A stretch of 64,000 nt of DNA from an uncultured Pelagibacteraceae bacterium (lineage in GTDB: Bacteria; Pseudomonadota; Alphaproteobacteria; Pelagibacterales; Pelagibacteraceae), in assembly GCA_902595115.1 (NCBI GenBank), contig CACJOS010000001.1:1-64000 (forward strand), read 5' to 3'. The notes beneath the pieces were generated by a model. The model saw nothing but the letters and a program-made list of their open reading frames with translations, did not search any database and had not been told where the DNA came from. The translations under genes were made by a program, and so were the position numbers. This document shows, piece after piece, positions 50,922-61,343 of the stretch (position 1 is the first letter of the stretch; each line of letters starts with the position of its first letter).

Positions 50922-51931
50922 AAATTTCTTTCTAAACTAAATGAAGTCAATTTTTTAAGAATTTCTTTTTCTTTACTATCCGGAAATATACTAAGTGAAT
51001 TAGACGATAAACCTATAAAGTATTCTGCTTTTAAATAACAATCATTAATAATATCATATTTTTTTATTAGTCCTAAAATACTTTTGAAATCGCTTTCATA
51101 TCTTTCATAATTTAAAAAACAATTTTTAATATCTTTTTTTTCATTTGCATTTGCTTTTTGATTTAACAAAATAATAGGCAATGTAACTTTACCTTCAAAA
51201 AAGTCGTTTCCAATTTCTTTTCCAAATAATTTCAGTTCTGAGTTATAATCTAAAGTATCATCTGCAATTTGAAAAGTTAGTCCCAAATTTTTCCCATAAA
51301 ACTCCAAAGCATCTTTAACTTTATTTTCCTGATTTGACAAAATTGCACCAACTTTTGTTGCTGCAGCAAATAGAGATGCTGTCTTCGAAGATATTATTTT
51401 TAAATAAGTTTCTTCTAACATATCAATTTCTCTATTATGTTGTAGTTGTAAAACTTCACCCTGTGAAATTTCAGCTGATGTTGAGGATAAAAGTTTTAAA
51501 ACTTCTTGGTCACCATCTTCAACCATCATCTCAAAGCATCTACTCAATAAATAATCTCCAACTAAAATAGATGATTGATTGCCCCAAATTTTATTTAATG
51601 TTTTTTTTCCTCTTCTTAAATCGCCATTATCAATTACATCATCATGCATAAGTGTAGCTGCATGGATAAGTTCAACACAGGCAGCAAGGTTTACATCTCT
51701 GCTGCCTTTTTCATAGCCGCATAGTTTAGATGATCCTAATGTTAATAAGGCTCTTAGTCTTTTACCGCCAGTGTCTAAATGGTATTTGGTCATTTTCTCC
51801 ACCAGATCTACTTTACTTATAAGCTTTGTTTTAATTCTCTCCTCAACTAAAACTAATTTATCCTCAACAGAGCTTTTAAGGTCTAAATAAGAATTATTTA
51901 TCTTGTTTTTAAGTTGGACGACTGTTCCCAT
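50918..51931 (-). CDS. ispB: Polyprenyl (octaprenyl-type) diphosphate synthase
   Basis: 'GGKRLRALLTLGSSKLCGY...LIHAATLMHDDVIDNGDLRRGKKTLNKIWGNQSSILVGDYLLSRCFEMMVEDG...FQIADDTLDYNSE'. Confidence 0.93.
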   Translation of the reverse strand: MGTVVQLKNKINNSYLDLKSSVEDKLVLVEERIKTKLISKVDLVEKMTKYHLDTGGKRLRALLTLGSSKLCGYEKGSRDVNLAACVELIHAATLMHDDVIDNGDLRRGKKTLNKIWGNQSSILVGDYLLSRCFEMMVEDGDQEVLKLLSSTSAEISQGEVLQLQHNREIDMLEETYLKIISSKTASLFAAATKVGAILSNQENKVKDALEFYGKNLGLTFQIADDTLDYNSELKLFGKEIGNDFFEGKVTLPIILLNQKANANEKKDIKNCFLNYERYESDFKSILGLIKKYDIINDCYLKAEYFIGLSSNSLSIFPDSKEKEILKKLTSFSLERNF

Positions 51932-51973
51932 GAATTCAAAGTATTATATATATTACTTTATTATACTTAACAA

Positions 51974-52001
51974 TTGACGCACCACAATCTTCAACTATAA
52001 G
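51974..52001 (+). promoter_or_regulatory. Near-consensus sigma70 promoter TTGACG-N16-TATAAG
   Basis: TTGACG at 51974-51979, TATAAG at 51996-52001, ~40 bp upstream of the S49 peptidase ATG. Confidence 0.5.
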
Positions 52002-52040
52002 GAGACTTTATATTTAATCATAAATTTTATAAGCATACGT

Positions 52041-52847
52041 ATGTTTTCAATTTTCAAAAAAAAAAAAGTTATACCTCACATAAAACTAAATGGTGTAATA
52101 GGCAATGTTGGAAAGTTTAAGCAAGGAATAGATTTTGCAGGTCAAGAGGAAATTATTAAAAAAGCGTTCTCTTTAAAAAAATCCCCAGCCGTTGCAATAT
52201 CAATTAATTCCCCAGGAGGTTCGCCAGTTCAGTCTCATCTAATTCATGATTATGTCAAACAACAAGCACAGAAGAACAAAAAAAAGGTTATAATATTTGC
52301 TGAGGATGTTGCTGCATCAGGGGGATATTTAATTGCTTGTTGTGGAGATGAAATTTACGCAAACCAAAGCTCTATAATAGGCTCCATTGGAGTCATATAC
52401 TCATCTTTTGGATTTACTGAGTTAATAAGTAAAATAGGTGTTCAAAGACGAGTTTATACTGCTGGCAAAAATAAAAGTACACTTGATCCTTTCATGAAAG
52501 AGAAAGATGAAGATATCGAAAGGCTGAAAAATATACAATTAGATCTTCATAAAGATTTTATTGAAGTTGTTGAAAAAAGTAGAGGAACAAAACTAAAAAA
52601 AGATATGGGTATAGAACTCTTTTCTGGAGAGTTTTGGTCAGGAAGAAAAGCCAAAGAATTAGGACTTATAGATGGAATTGGAAATGCAGATCAGATTTTA
52701 AAAGAAAAATTTGGTGATGATGTGATTATAAAGAAATTCGAGAAAGCAAAAGGTTGGTTAGCAAGAAAACTATCTTCAGAAAGTAGTACAGAACAAATAA
52801 TAAATATTTTAGAAGAAAGATCTATCTGGCAAAGATATGGTTTCTAA
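52041..52847 (+). CDS. S49 family (SppA/SohB-like) peptidase
   Basis: '[70 protein letters not shown]'. Confidence 0.93.
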   Translation: MFSIFKKKKVIPHIKLNGVIGNVGKFKQGIDFAGQEEIIKKAFSLKKSPAVAISINSPGGSPVQSHLIHDYVKQQAQKNKKKVIIFAEDVAASGGYLIACCGDEIYANQSSIIGSIGVIYSSFGFTELISKIGVQRRVYTAGKNKSTLDPFMKEKDEDIERLKNIQLDLHKDFIEVVEKSRGTKLKKDMGIELFSGEFWSGRKAKELGLIDGIGNADQILKEKFGDDVIIKKFEKAKGWLARKLSSESSTEQIINILEERSIWQRYGF

Positions 52848-53718
52848 AAAAAAAAAGAAACAACCAAAATTTCAAACTTTTCAAGATACTATTTTGAATC
52901 TTCAAAAATATTGGAGCAAGCAAGGCTGTATAATTTTACAACCTTATGATATTGAGGTTGGAGCAGGCACATTTCATCCCGCAACAACACTTAGATCATT
53001 AGGAACAAAACCCTGGAAAGCAGCATATGTTCAACCTTCAAGAAGACCAACTGATGGAAGATATGGCGATAATCCAAATCGACTTCAACATTACTACCAA
53101 TTTCAAGTTATTATAAAACCATCACCAAAAAATATAAAAAAACTTTATTTAAATAGTTTAAATACCATAGGCATCAATCATAAAGAACATGATATTCGTT
53201 TTGTGGAAGATGATTGGGAAAGTCCAACATTAGGTGCAGCTGGACTTGGCTGGGAAGTTTGGTGTGATGGGATGGAGATAACTCAATTTACGTATTTTCA
53301 ACAAATGGCAGGCTTTGAATGTAAACCTGTGTCTGTAGAACTTACATATGGTTTAGAGAGATTGTGTATGTTCACTCAACAGAAAAAAAATGTTTATGAT
53401 TTAATATGGAACAATGAAGATGTTAAATATAGAGATGTATTTCATCAAGCAGAGAAGGAATTCTCCACTTATAATTTCGAATTAGCAAATACAGAAAATC
53501 TTTTTAAAATTTTTGATATGATTGAAAAGGAAGCTAAGATGCTTACTGAAAATGATGTTTCATTACCAGCTTATGACCAGTGTTTAAAAGCAAGCCATAT
53601 TTTTAATATTTTAGATGCACGTGGTGTAATTAGTGTTGCTCAAAGAGCTGAATATATATCAAGGATAAGAGAAATAACAAAAGGTGCAGCAGAAATTTGG
53701 TTAAAAAGTCAAACTTAA
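52837..53718 (+). CDS. glyQ: Glycine--tRNA ligase alpha subunit
   Basis: '[84 protein letters not shown]'. Confidence 0.98.
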   Translation: MVSKKKKKQPKFQTFQDTILNLQKYWSKQGCIILQPYDIEVGAGTFHPATTLRSLGTKPWKAAYVQPSRRPTDGRYGDNPNRLQHYYQFQVIIKPSPKNIKKLYLNSLNTIGINHKEHDIRFVEDDWESPTLGAAGLGWEVWCDGMEITQFTYFQQMAGFECKPVSVELTYGLERLCMFTQQKKNVYDLIWNNEDVKYRDVFHQAEKEFSTYNFELANTENLFKIFDMIEKEAKMLTENDVSLPAYDQCLKASHIFNILDARGVISVAQRAEYISRIREITKGAAEIWLKSQT

Positions 53719-53720
53719 AA

Positions 53721-55787
53721 ATGTCTGAATTTTTTTTAGAAGTTTTTACAGAAGAAATACCAGCAAAATTACAAAATGATGCGAGAAATTCTCTATCTTA
53801 CAATTTTAAAAAATTATTTGAAGAAAAAAAAATAAAATATAAAAGTAGCAAAGTCTTTTCTGTACCAAATAGATTAGTAATATTATTTGATGGCTTAAGT
53901 AAACAAACAATTTTTAAAAAAGAAGAGAAGCGAGGCCCAAGTACAAAATCACCAAAAGAAGCAATGGATGGTTTTTTAAGATCAAATAAGATTACTGAAA
54001 AAGAAATTTATAAAAAAGAAACAGAAAAGGGAGAATTTTACTTCTTTTTAAAACCTGAAGAAAAAATAAATACTAAAGATATACTTGAAAAAGAAATACC
54101 CATAATTTTAGACAATATTGAATGGAAAAACTCTATGAGATGGTCAGACCACAGTTTACAATGGGGCAGACCTCTAAAATCATTAATTGCTATTTTTGAT
54201 AATAAGATCATTAATTTTGCTTACCATCATTTAAAAAGTTGTAATTTTATAATACTAGATAAAGAGTTTGAGGATAAAAAAAAAATTGTAAGAAACTATA
54301 AATCCTATATTGATTGTTTAAAAAAATTAAACATCACAATTGATCAAAATTTACGTAAATCAATAATTGAAAAAGAGCTTATTAGAAATTCTAAAAAAAA
54401 TAACATTTATATTGAAATTAATGAAAAGCTTTTGAATGAAGTAACTGATTTAGTTGAACAGCCTAATATTTTGTTATGCCAATTTGATAAACGCTTTTTA
54501 TCTATGCCAAAGGAAATCCTTGTAATTACAATGCAGCACCATCAAAAATATTTTCATACTTTAGATAGAAAGGGAAATATTACAAATCAGTTTTTTGTTG
54601 TTTCAAATAATAAAGATCCTAAAGGTTATATAAAATCAGGTAATGAAAGAGTAGTGGAAGCAAGGTTAAATGATGCTGAATTTTTTTGGAATAAAAACAA
54701 AAATCAAAATTTATTTAAACAAGTATCTAAACTAAAAAGCATGAATTATTTTAAAGGATTAGGAACTTATTTTGATAAAATTCAAAGAATGAGAAAATTA
54801 GGTGGAGTAATTTCAGATGAACTTTTAATTAGTAAAGATAAAATTGAAATTTCATGCTCTATCTGCAAAACTGATTTACTCTCAGATATTGTGGGAGAAT
54901 TTCCAGAACTTCAAGGTGTGATGGGGGGTTATTTTGCTGAGTCCCAAGGTTTTGATAAAGATATTTCTCTCGCTATTAAAGAACATTATTTACCTAACTC
55001 ACTTGAAAGCAAAGTTCCAACAAGACCGTTTAGTCTTGGTCTTTCATTGACTGATAAATTAGATACATTGGTTGGTTTCTTTGGTGTGAACCAAAAACCC
55101 TCAAGTTCAAAAGATCCATTTGCATTAAGAAGAGCAGCATTAGGTGTTATCCGACTAATACTTGAAAATAGGAAAAATATTAGAATTAAAGATTTAATAA
55201 ATCATTCTTTACTTTTGTATCAAGAACAAAATTATAATTTTGATAATGCGTCTGTACAAAATGATTTATCTGAATTTCTATTAGAAAGATTAAAATACTA
55301 TATGAAAGACAAAGAAATTAGATCTGACATAATTAATGCTAGTTTAAATAATAAAAACATTAATCACATAAATGAAATTTTTAGAAAATCTTTTGCTTTA
55401 AATAAAATTATAAATAAAGAAAGTGGGATGGATATTATTTCAAGTTATAAACGAGCATCGAACATTATTGAAAATGAACTAAAAGATAATAAACTGGAAC
55501 TAGCTGATACTGCTGATCCTGGAATATTTAAAAACGATTTTGAAAAAAATTTATTTAAGAAAATAAAAGAATTAAAAAAATATTTCATAAATATAGATAA
55601 CGATGAGAATTATGAAATAACTCTTGATAATCTAAAGACTGCAAAACCTATAATTTTTGCTTTTTTTGATAATATAATTGTTAATGACAATGATGAAATA
55701 ATTAGAAAAAATCGATTGGAACTCCTTCAAATGTTTTGTAGAACATTTGAAAATTATATTAATTTTTCAAAAATCGAAAGCGTCTAA
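53721..55787 (+). CDS. glyS: Glycine--tRNA ligase beta subunit
   Basis: 'MSEFFLEVFTEEIPAKLQNDARNSL...RMRKLGGVI...ELQGVMGGYFAESQG...SLGLSLTDKLDTLVGFFGVNQKPSSSKDPFALRRAALGVIRLI'. Start moved to 53721. Confidence 0.96.
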   Translation: MSEFFLEVFTEEIPAKLQNDARNSLSYNFKKLFEEKKIKYKSSKVFSVPNRLVILFDGLSKQTIFKKEEKRGPSTKSPKEAMDGFLRSNKITEKEIYKKETEKGEFYFFLKPEEKINTKDILEKEIPIILDNIEWKNSMRWSDHSLQWGRPLKSLIAIFDNKIINFAYHHLKSCNFIILDKEFEDKKKIVRNYKSYIDCLKKLNITIDQNLRKSIIEKELIRNSKKNNIYIEINEKLLNEVTDLVEQPNILLCQFDKRFLSMPKEILVITMQHHQKYFHTLDRKGNITNQFFVVSNNKDPKGYIKSGNERVVEARLNDAEFFWNKNKNQNLFKQVSKLKSMNYFKGLGTYFDKIQRMRKLGGVISDELLISKDKIEISCSICKTDLLSDIVGEFPELQGVMGGYFAESQGFDKDISLAIKEHYLPNSLESKVPTRPFSLGLSLTDKLDTLVGFFGVNQKPSSSKDPFALRRAALGVIRLILENRKNIRIKDLINHSLLLYQEQNYNFDNASVQNDLSEFLLERLKYYMKDKEIRSDIINASLNNKNINHINEIFRKSFALNKIINKESGMDIISSYKRASNIIENELKDNKLELADTADPGIFKNDFEKNLFKKIKELKKYFINIDNDENYEITLDNLKTAKPIIFAFFDNIIVNDNDEIIRKNRLELLQMFCRTFENYINFSKIESV

Positions 55788-58444
55788 TGAGAGACTTAAT
55801 TTTAAATTTTAATTCTAAGTTTTCAAAAAAAATTAAAAACCCAAAGAATTATCTTGGTGGAAAAGGTGCTAATTTATCTCAAATGGGAAGAATGGGATTG
55901 CCTGTACCTCCTGGATTTACAATTTCTACTAAAGTTTGTGATTTATTTTATAAAAATAACAAGCAGCTTAATAAGCAAATAACAAAAGGGATTAAAAAGC
56001 AATTATCTCAAATAGAAAAAGAAACAAACAAAAAATTTGGAGATTTAAAAAATCCTTTATTAGTATCTGTTAGATCAGGTGCAAGAGTATCAATGCCAGG
56101 AATGATGGATACAATACTTAATCTAGGTCTAAATGATAAAACAGTTATGGCTTTAGCTCATAAAACTTCAAATAAAAGATTCGCAAAAGATAGTTACAGA
56201 AGATTTATTCAAATGTATTCAAGTGTAGTGCTTGGAGTAGACAGTTATAATTTTGAGGAATTAATTGAAAACTATAAATTAACAAAAGGAGTTTTGTTAG
56301 ATACCGAGCTAGATGAGCAAGACTGGGATGCACTAATTGGTGACTTTAAAAATGTTGTAAAACAAAAGACTAATAAAGAATTCCCACAAGATGTTTATAA
56401 TCAACTTATTGGTGCAATATGTGCTGTCTTTTTATCTTGGCAAAGTCATCGTGCTAAAGTTTACAGAAAAATAAATCATATCCCAGATGATTGGGGCACT
56501 GCTGTAAATGTTCAATCTATGGTTTTCGGAAATATGGGTGATGATTGTGCCACTGGAGTAGTTTTTACCAGAGATCCATCAAGTGGAAAAAATGAAATAT
56601 ATGGTGAATATTTAATTAATGCACAAGGTGAGGATGTTGTTGCGGGAACAAGAACGCCTCAACATATCACAAAAAAATCAAGAATTAATTCTGGATCAAA
56701 AAAATCTTCTATGGAAGAAACTATGCCAAAAGTATTTAAACAACTTAAAAAAATATTATCCACCTTAGAAAAATATTATAAAGATATGCAAGATGTTGAG
56801 TTTACTGTAGAAAATAACAAACTTTGGATGCTTCAAACTAGGTCTGGAAAAAGAACTGCTAAGTCAGCCGTAAAAATCGCAGTCGACATGGTAAAAGAAA
56901 AATTAATTTCGAGAAAAGAAGCTATTTTAAGAATTGATCCAAATTCTCTGGATACACTTCTTCATCCAACTTTAGATGAAAAAAGTGACATAAAAGTAAT
57001 AGCAAAAGGACTGCCGGCATCCCCGGGAGCAGTAAGTGGAAAGGTAGTTTTCTCATCAGAAGAGGCGGAAAGACTTAATGGCATGATGCAAAATACTATT
57101 TTAGTCAGAGTTGAAACATCACCTGAAGATATACATGGAATGCATGCAGCAAAAGGTATTTTAACTTCCAGAGGAGGAATGACTAGTCATGCTGCAGTTG
57201 TTGCAAGGGGTATGGGAAGACCATGTGTTTCTGGATCAAGTGAAATCAATATAGATTATGAAAATAAACTTTTTAAAACAGATAAAATCAAAGTCTCAGA
57301 AGGCGAAATAATTACAATTGACGGGTCTACCGGCAGAATAATTTTGGGAGAAGTTCAAACTTTAAAACCTGAAATATCAGGTGACTTTTCAAAATTAATG
57401 AGTTGGGCTGATGGTTATAGAAAACTGAAAATAAGAACTAATTCAGAAACTCCAATTGATACTAAAACAGCAAGAGACTTTGGAGCAGAAGGCATTGGTC
57501 TATGTAGAACAGAACATATGTTTTTTGATGAAGACAGAATTATGTCTGTTAGGGAAATGATATTGTCTAAAACAACAAATGATAGAAATAAAGCTCTCAC
57601 AAAACTATTACCTCATCAAAAGAAAGATTTCATAGAAATATTTAAAATAATGAACGGTCTCCCAGTTACAGTTAGACTTTTGGATCCCCCATTACATGAG
57701 TTTTTGCCAAAAAATGAAAAAGAAATAAAAGATGTTTCTGAAGCACTCGGATTAACAGTTACAGATATTGAGTCAAGAATTGGTGAGTTACATGAACATA
57801 ATCCAATGTTGGGACATCGAGGATGTAGATTAGCTATTTCATTTCCTGAAATATATGAAATGCAATGTAGAGCAATTTTTGAAGCCTTAATCGAGTGCAA
57901 GAATAAAAAAATTAAATCAATAATACCTGAAATAATGATACCTTTAGTTTCTACCGAAGCTGAAATAGAAATTATGAGAAATTTGGTTGATAAAGTTGCA
58001 GATAAAGTAAAAAAAGAAAATGGAACAAAAATAGATTACCTAGTCGGCACGATGATCGAATTACCGAGAGCTGCGATCAAAGCTAAAGATATAGCTAAAC
58101 ATGCTGACTTTTTTAGTTTTGGAACGAATGATTTAACACAAACCACATTTGGTATTAGCAGGGATGATAGTGGTAAATTTTTAAATGATTATATTGAAAA
58201 TAAAATATTCGATATTGATCCATTTATATCAATAGATGAAGGTGTGGGAGATTTAATTGAAATTGCTACTTTAAAAGGGAGAAAGCAAAATAAAAAACTT
58301 AAATTAGGAATTTGTGGAGAACATGGCGGAGATCCAAAAAGTATCAATTTTTGCTCAAGCACAGGTCTAAATTACGTTTCTTGCTCACCTTACAGAGTTC
58401 CTGTTGCAAGACTTGCAGCAGCACAAGCACAATTAAAAAAATAA
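55787..58444 (+). CDS. ppdK: Pyruvate, phosphate dikinase
   Basis: 'LGGKGANLSQMGRMGLPVPPGFTIST...GVVFTRDPSSGKNEIYGEYLINAQGEDVVAGTRTP...GILTSRGGMTSHAAVVARGMGRPCVSG...LGICGEHGGDPKSINFC'. Confidence 0.98.
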   Translation: MRDLILNFNSKFSKKIKNPKNYLGGKGANLSQMGRMGLPVPPGFTISTKVCDLFYKNNKQLNKQITKGIKKQLSQIEKETNKKFGDLKNPLLVSVRSGARVSMPGMMDTILNLGLNDKTVMALAHKTSNKRFAKDSYRRFIQMYSSVVLGVDSYNFEELIENYKLTKGVLLDTELDEQDWDALIGDFKNVVKQKTNKEFPQDVYNQLIGAICAVFLSWQSHRAKVYRKINHIPDDWGTAVNVQSMVFGNMGDDCATGVVFTRDPSSGKNEIYGEYLINAQGEDVVAGTRTPQHITKKSRINSGSKKSSMEETMPKVFKQLKKILSTLEKYYKDMQDVEFTVENNKLWMLQTRSGKRTAKSAVKIAVDMVKEKLISRKEAILRIDPNSLDTLLHPTLDEKSDIKVIAKGLPASPGAVSGKVVFSSEEAERLNGMMQNTILVRVETSPEDIHGMHAAKGILTSRGGMTSHAAVVARGMGRPCVSGSSEINIDYENKLFKTDKIKVSEGEIITIDGSTGRIILGEVQTLKPEISGDFSKLMSWADGYRKLKIRTNSETPIDTKTARDFGAEGIGLCRTEHMFFDEDRIMSVREMILSKTTNDRNKALTKLLPHQKKDFIEIFKIMNGLPVTVRLLDPPLHEFLPKNEKEIKDVSEALGLTVTDIESRIGELHEHNPMLGHRGCRLAISFPEIYEMQCRAIFEALIECKNKKIKSIIPEIMIPLVSTEAEIEIMRNLVDKVADKVKKENGTKIDYLVGTMIELPRAAIKAKDIAKHADFFSFGTNDLTQTTFGISRDDSGKFLNDYIENKIFDIDPFISIDEGVGDLIEIATLKGRKQNKKLKLGICGEHGGDPKSINFCSSTGLNYVSCSPYRVPVARLAAAQAQLKK

Positions 58445-58445
58445 T

Positions 58446-59273
58446 TTAAATTTCTAATTTTAAATCAAGTGCAGTAACACTATGAGTTAGACGTCCAATA
58501 GAAATTCTATTTATACCAGTTGATGCTATTTTTTTTAAATTTTTTAAATTAACATTTCCAGACGCTTCAGTTTCATATTTATTCCCAATTAGCTGTACAC
58601 CTTTTTTTAAATCTTTGATGTCCATATTATCAAATAAAACAGTATCAAATTTTAAATCTAATATTTTTTTCAATTGATCTAAATTGTCTACTTCAACAGT
58701 AATTTTTTTTCTATTTTTTTTTGCTTTAACAATTAATTCTCTTATGTTTTTATTAGCAATGTGATTGTCTTTAATTAAAAATTCATCACTTAAATTATAA
58801 CGATGATTATGACCCCCACCTAGGTTAACTGCATATTTTTGAATGGCTCTTAGACCTGGTATAGTTTTTCTGGTACAGCAAATTTTTGTATTTTTTTTAA
58901 CTCTCTTGACAAATTTATTTGTTTCAGTAGCTATACCAGAAACATGAGACAAAAAATTTAGTGCAACTCTCTCACCAGTTAAAATTTTTCTAAGATTGCC
59001 GTAAATTTCTGCAACTACCTGGTTATTTTTAATTTTTGACCCTTCTTTCTTTTTAATTTTGAATAATATTTTTTTATCAACTATTTTAAATGTTTGTTTT
59101 GCTAAATCTAAACCACCAACTATACCACTAGAATTTGATACAATCCTAGCTTTTACTTTTTTCGTATTATTTAAAAGTTTTGAAGTTATGTCACCAGCGG
59201 GATAAAGATCTTCTTTTAGAGCTTCTTTACAAATTTTATATATATATTTTTTTGATAATTTTATTTTAGACAC
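58446..59273 (-). CDS. nadC: Nicotinate-nucleotide pyrophosphorylase (carboxylating)
   Basis: 'ALKEDLYPAGDITSKLL...ALNFLSHVSGIATETNKFV...CCTRKTIPGLRAIQKYAVNLGGGHNHRYNLSDEFLIKDNHI...EASGNVNLKNLKKIASTGINRISIGRLTHS'. Confidence 0.97.
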   Translation of the reverse strand: MSKIKLSKKYIYKICKEALKEDLYPAGDITSKLLNNTKKVKARIVSNSSGIVGGLDLAKQTFKIVDKKILFKIKKKEGSKIKNNQVVAEIYGNLRKILTGERVALNFLSHVSGIATETNKFVKRVKKNTKICCTRKTIPGLRAIQKYAVNLGGGHNHRYNLSDEFLIKDNHIANKNIRELIVKAKKNRKKITVEVDNLDQLKKILDLKFDTVLFDNMDIKDLKKGVQLIGNKYETEASGNVNLKNLKKIASTGINRISIGRLTHSVTALDLKLEI

Positions 59274-59278
59274 AGAAT

Positions 59279-60268
59279 TTATCTGCCAATCTCTGCCATT
59301 CTCTCAACTGATCTTCTTGCTTTTTCTATTGTCTCTTTACTCATTACAATCTCATTAGTCTCATTTTCTAGACAATCTAAAACTTTTGGAAGAGTTATTC
59401 TTTTCATGTGTGGACATAAATTGCATGGCCTTATGAATTGAACATTAGGATTATCAATTTGAACATTGTCACTCATCGAGCACTCAGTAACCATCATTAC
59501 TTTTTCTGGTTGATTATCCTTTACGTACTTAATCATACCACTTGTTGAGCCAGCAAAATCACTGGCATTAATTACATCAGGAGGACATTCTGGATGCGCT
59601 ATTATTTTTATTCCAGGATTATTTTTTCTTATTTCGTTTATTTCTTCATCATTAAATTGTTCGTGAACTTGGCAGGTTCCTTTCCATGAAATTATCTCAA
59701 CATCAGTTTGTGAAGCTACATATTTTGCAAGATAATCATCTGGAAGAAAAATTACTTTTTTAACGCCTAAAGAATTTACGATTTTTACAGCATTAGCTGA
59801 GGTACAGCATACATCTGTTTCTGCCTTAACATCTGCAGAGGTGTTTACATATGAAACCACTGGAACCCCAGGGTATTTCTTTTTGAGATTTCTTACGTCC
59901 TCGCCGTTGATTGAAGAAGACAATGAGCAACCAGCTCTCATATCAGGAAGGAAAACTTTTTTTTCAGGGCTCATTAATTTTGCGGTTTCAGCCATAAAAT
60001 GAACTCCACACATAATTATCATATCAGCTTTTGTTTTTGCTGCTTCAACCGCCAGAGCAAGCGAGTCAGCTGAAAAATCAGAGATGCCGTGATAAATTTC
60101 TGGGGTTTGGTAATTATGAGCTAGGATTACTGCATTCTTTTCTTTTTTGAGTTTATTAATTTTGTATATGTATGGAGCATGAACAGCCCATTCTATCTCA
60201 GGCATAGCCTTTGAAATTTTTTTGTAAATTGGATCCGTTGCTTTTCTTATTTCAGAATTAAGTTCCAT
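59279..60268 (-). CDS. nadA: Quinolinate synthase
   Basis: 'AVILAHNYQTPEIYHGISDFSADSLALAVEAAKTKADMIIMCGVHFMAETAKLMSPEKKVFLPDMRAGCSLS...CNLCPHMKRITL'. Confidence 0.97.
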   Translation of the reverse strand: MELNSEIRKATDPIYKKISKAMPEIEWAVHAPYIYKINKLKKEKNAVILAHNYQTPEIYHGISDFSADSLALAVEAAKTKADMIIMCGVHFMAETAKLMSPEKKVFLPDMRAGCSLSSSINGEDVRNLKKKYPGVPVVSYVNTSADVKAETDVCCTSANAVKIVNSLGVKKVIFLPDDYLAKYVASQTDVEIISWKGTCQVHEQFNDEEINEIRKNNPGIKIIAHPECPPDVINASDFAGSTSGMIKYVKDNQPEKVMMVTECSMSDNVQIDNPNVQFIRPCNLCPHMKRITLPKVLDCLENETNEIVMSKETIEKARRSVERMAEIGR

Positions 60269-60325
60269 AAGCTAAATCTATCAACTTGCAAGATAATTGT
60301 CATTCACTTATTCTGCCGCATAAAT

Positions 60326-60411
60326 GCGGTCATGCTGAAATTGGTAGACAGGCACGGTTGAGGGCCGTGTGAGCCTAGCTCATGTGAGTTCAAGTCTCAC
60401 TGACCGCACCA
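60326..60411 (+). tRNA. tRNA-Leu (GAG anticodon)
   Basis: Class II tRNA: GCGGTCA...CACGG-TTGAGGG-CCGTG...long variable arm...GTTCAAGTC...TGACCGC-A-CCA. Confidence 0.95.
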
Positions 60412-60412
60412 T

Positions 60413-61300
60413 TTAATCGAACCAATTTGGCTTTAAAATTTTGATTTTTGCAGTACCACAACTAAAGTTTTCACCAATCTTAATATCTTGATCTTTAAAT
60501 TTTATTAAACCAAAAGGATAATTTTTGTCAATCAATACTTTTCCAAATATTTTATTATTCTGTTTAATTTCATCATCAATCTTTATTTCACCCTCTAAAA
60601 CCTTAATTGGAAATAGCTTTTTAGATTGCTTATTTTTTAATTTAATCCTTGCGGTATTTTCTTGTCCTACATAACATCCTTTTTTAAAATCGAGACCATT
60701 AAGTTCCTCAAAATTACACTCAATACCAAACAATTTATTCTGTAATTTTTCTGTATCTATTTGAGGAATACCAATCTTAAAACTGTGATCATAATATTCT
60801 TTAATACTTGAGGACTTTAAATTTAGTTTTTTGATAGAAAGATAAAGCTTTTCCAAATTTATAATAATTCTTCCCCCAAGATCAGAATTTCTTGGATCTA
60901 AGAATATAGGATCAGATCGATATTTAATTGTATTTCCAGTAACATTTTTTGAGTTTTCAAATGATAAAAATTTTTCCTTACTTACTGCAGCTACTACAAA
61001 TTCATTACTTAAATTTAAAATCTCAACTTTAGACCTTAGTTTATATAAGTTAAATTTATTAAATAATTCATTAATTATTTTTTTTTCACAATCAATAAAA
61101 TATCCCTCTTTGTGTTTAATGATAATAAAATCGAACAAATATTTACCTTGCGGTGTCAATAATGATGCAAAACAACTATTACTCTCTGAAACTTTGTTTA
61201 AATCATTTGTAATCAGATTTTGAAGAAAATCAAAACAATCATCGCCATTAATATAGAGAACTCCTCTATCTTCTAAAATATAAACTTTATCCACATTCAT
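60413..61300 (-). CDS. ygfZ: YgfZ/GcvT-like folate-binding protein
   Basis: 'DFLQNLITNDLNKVSESNSCFASLLTPQGKYLFDFII...GLDFKKGCYVGQENTARIKLKN' (KGCYxGQE motif). Confidence 0.92.
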   Translation of the reverse strand: MNVDKVYILEDRGVLYINGDDCFDFLQNLITNDLNKVSESNSCFASLLTPQGKYLFDFIIIKHKEGYFIDCEKKIINELFNKFNLYKLRSKVEILNLSNEFVVAAVSKEKFLSFENSKNVTGNTIKYRSDPIFLDPRNSDLGGRIIINLEKLYLSIKKLNLKSSSIKEYYDHSFKIGIPQIDTEKLQNKLFGIECNFEELNGLDFKKGCYVGQENTARIKLKNKQSKKLFPIKVLEGEIKIDDEIKQNNKIFGKVLIDKNYPFGLIKFKDQDIKIGENFSCGTAKIKILKPNWFD

Positions 61301-61343
61301 AATTGATTATCAGTACTTAATAATATAATTACTATTTTCGAAA

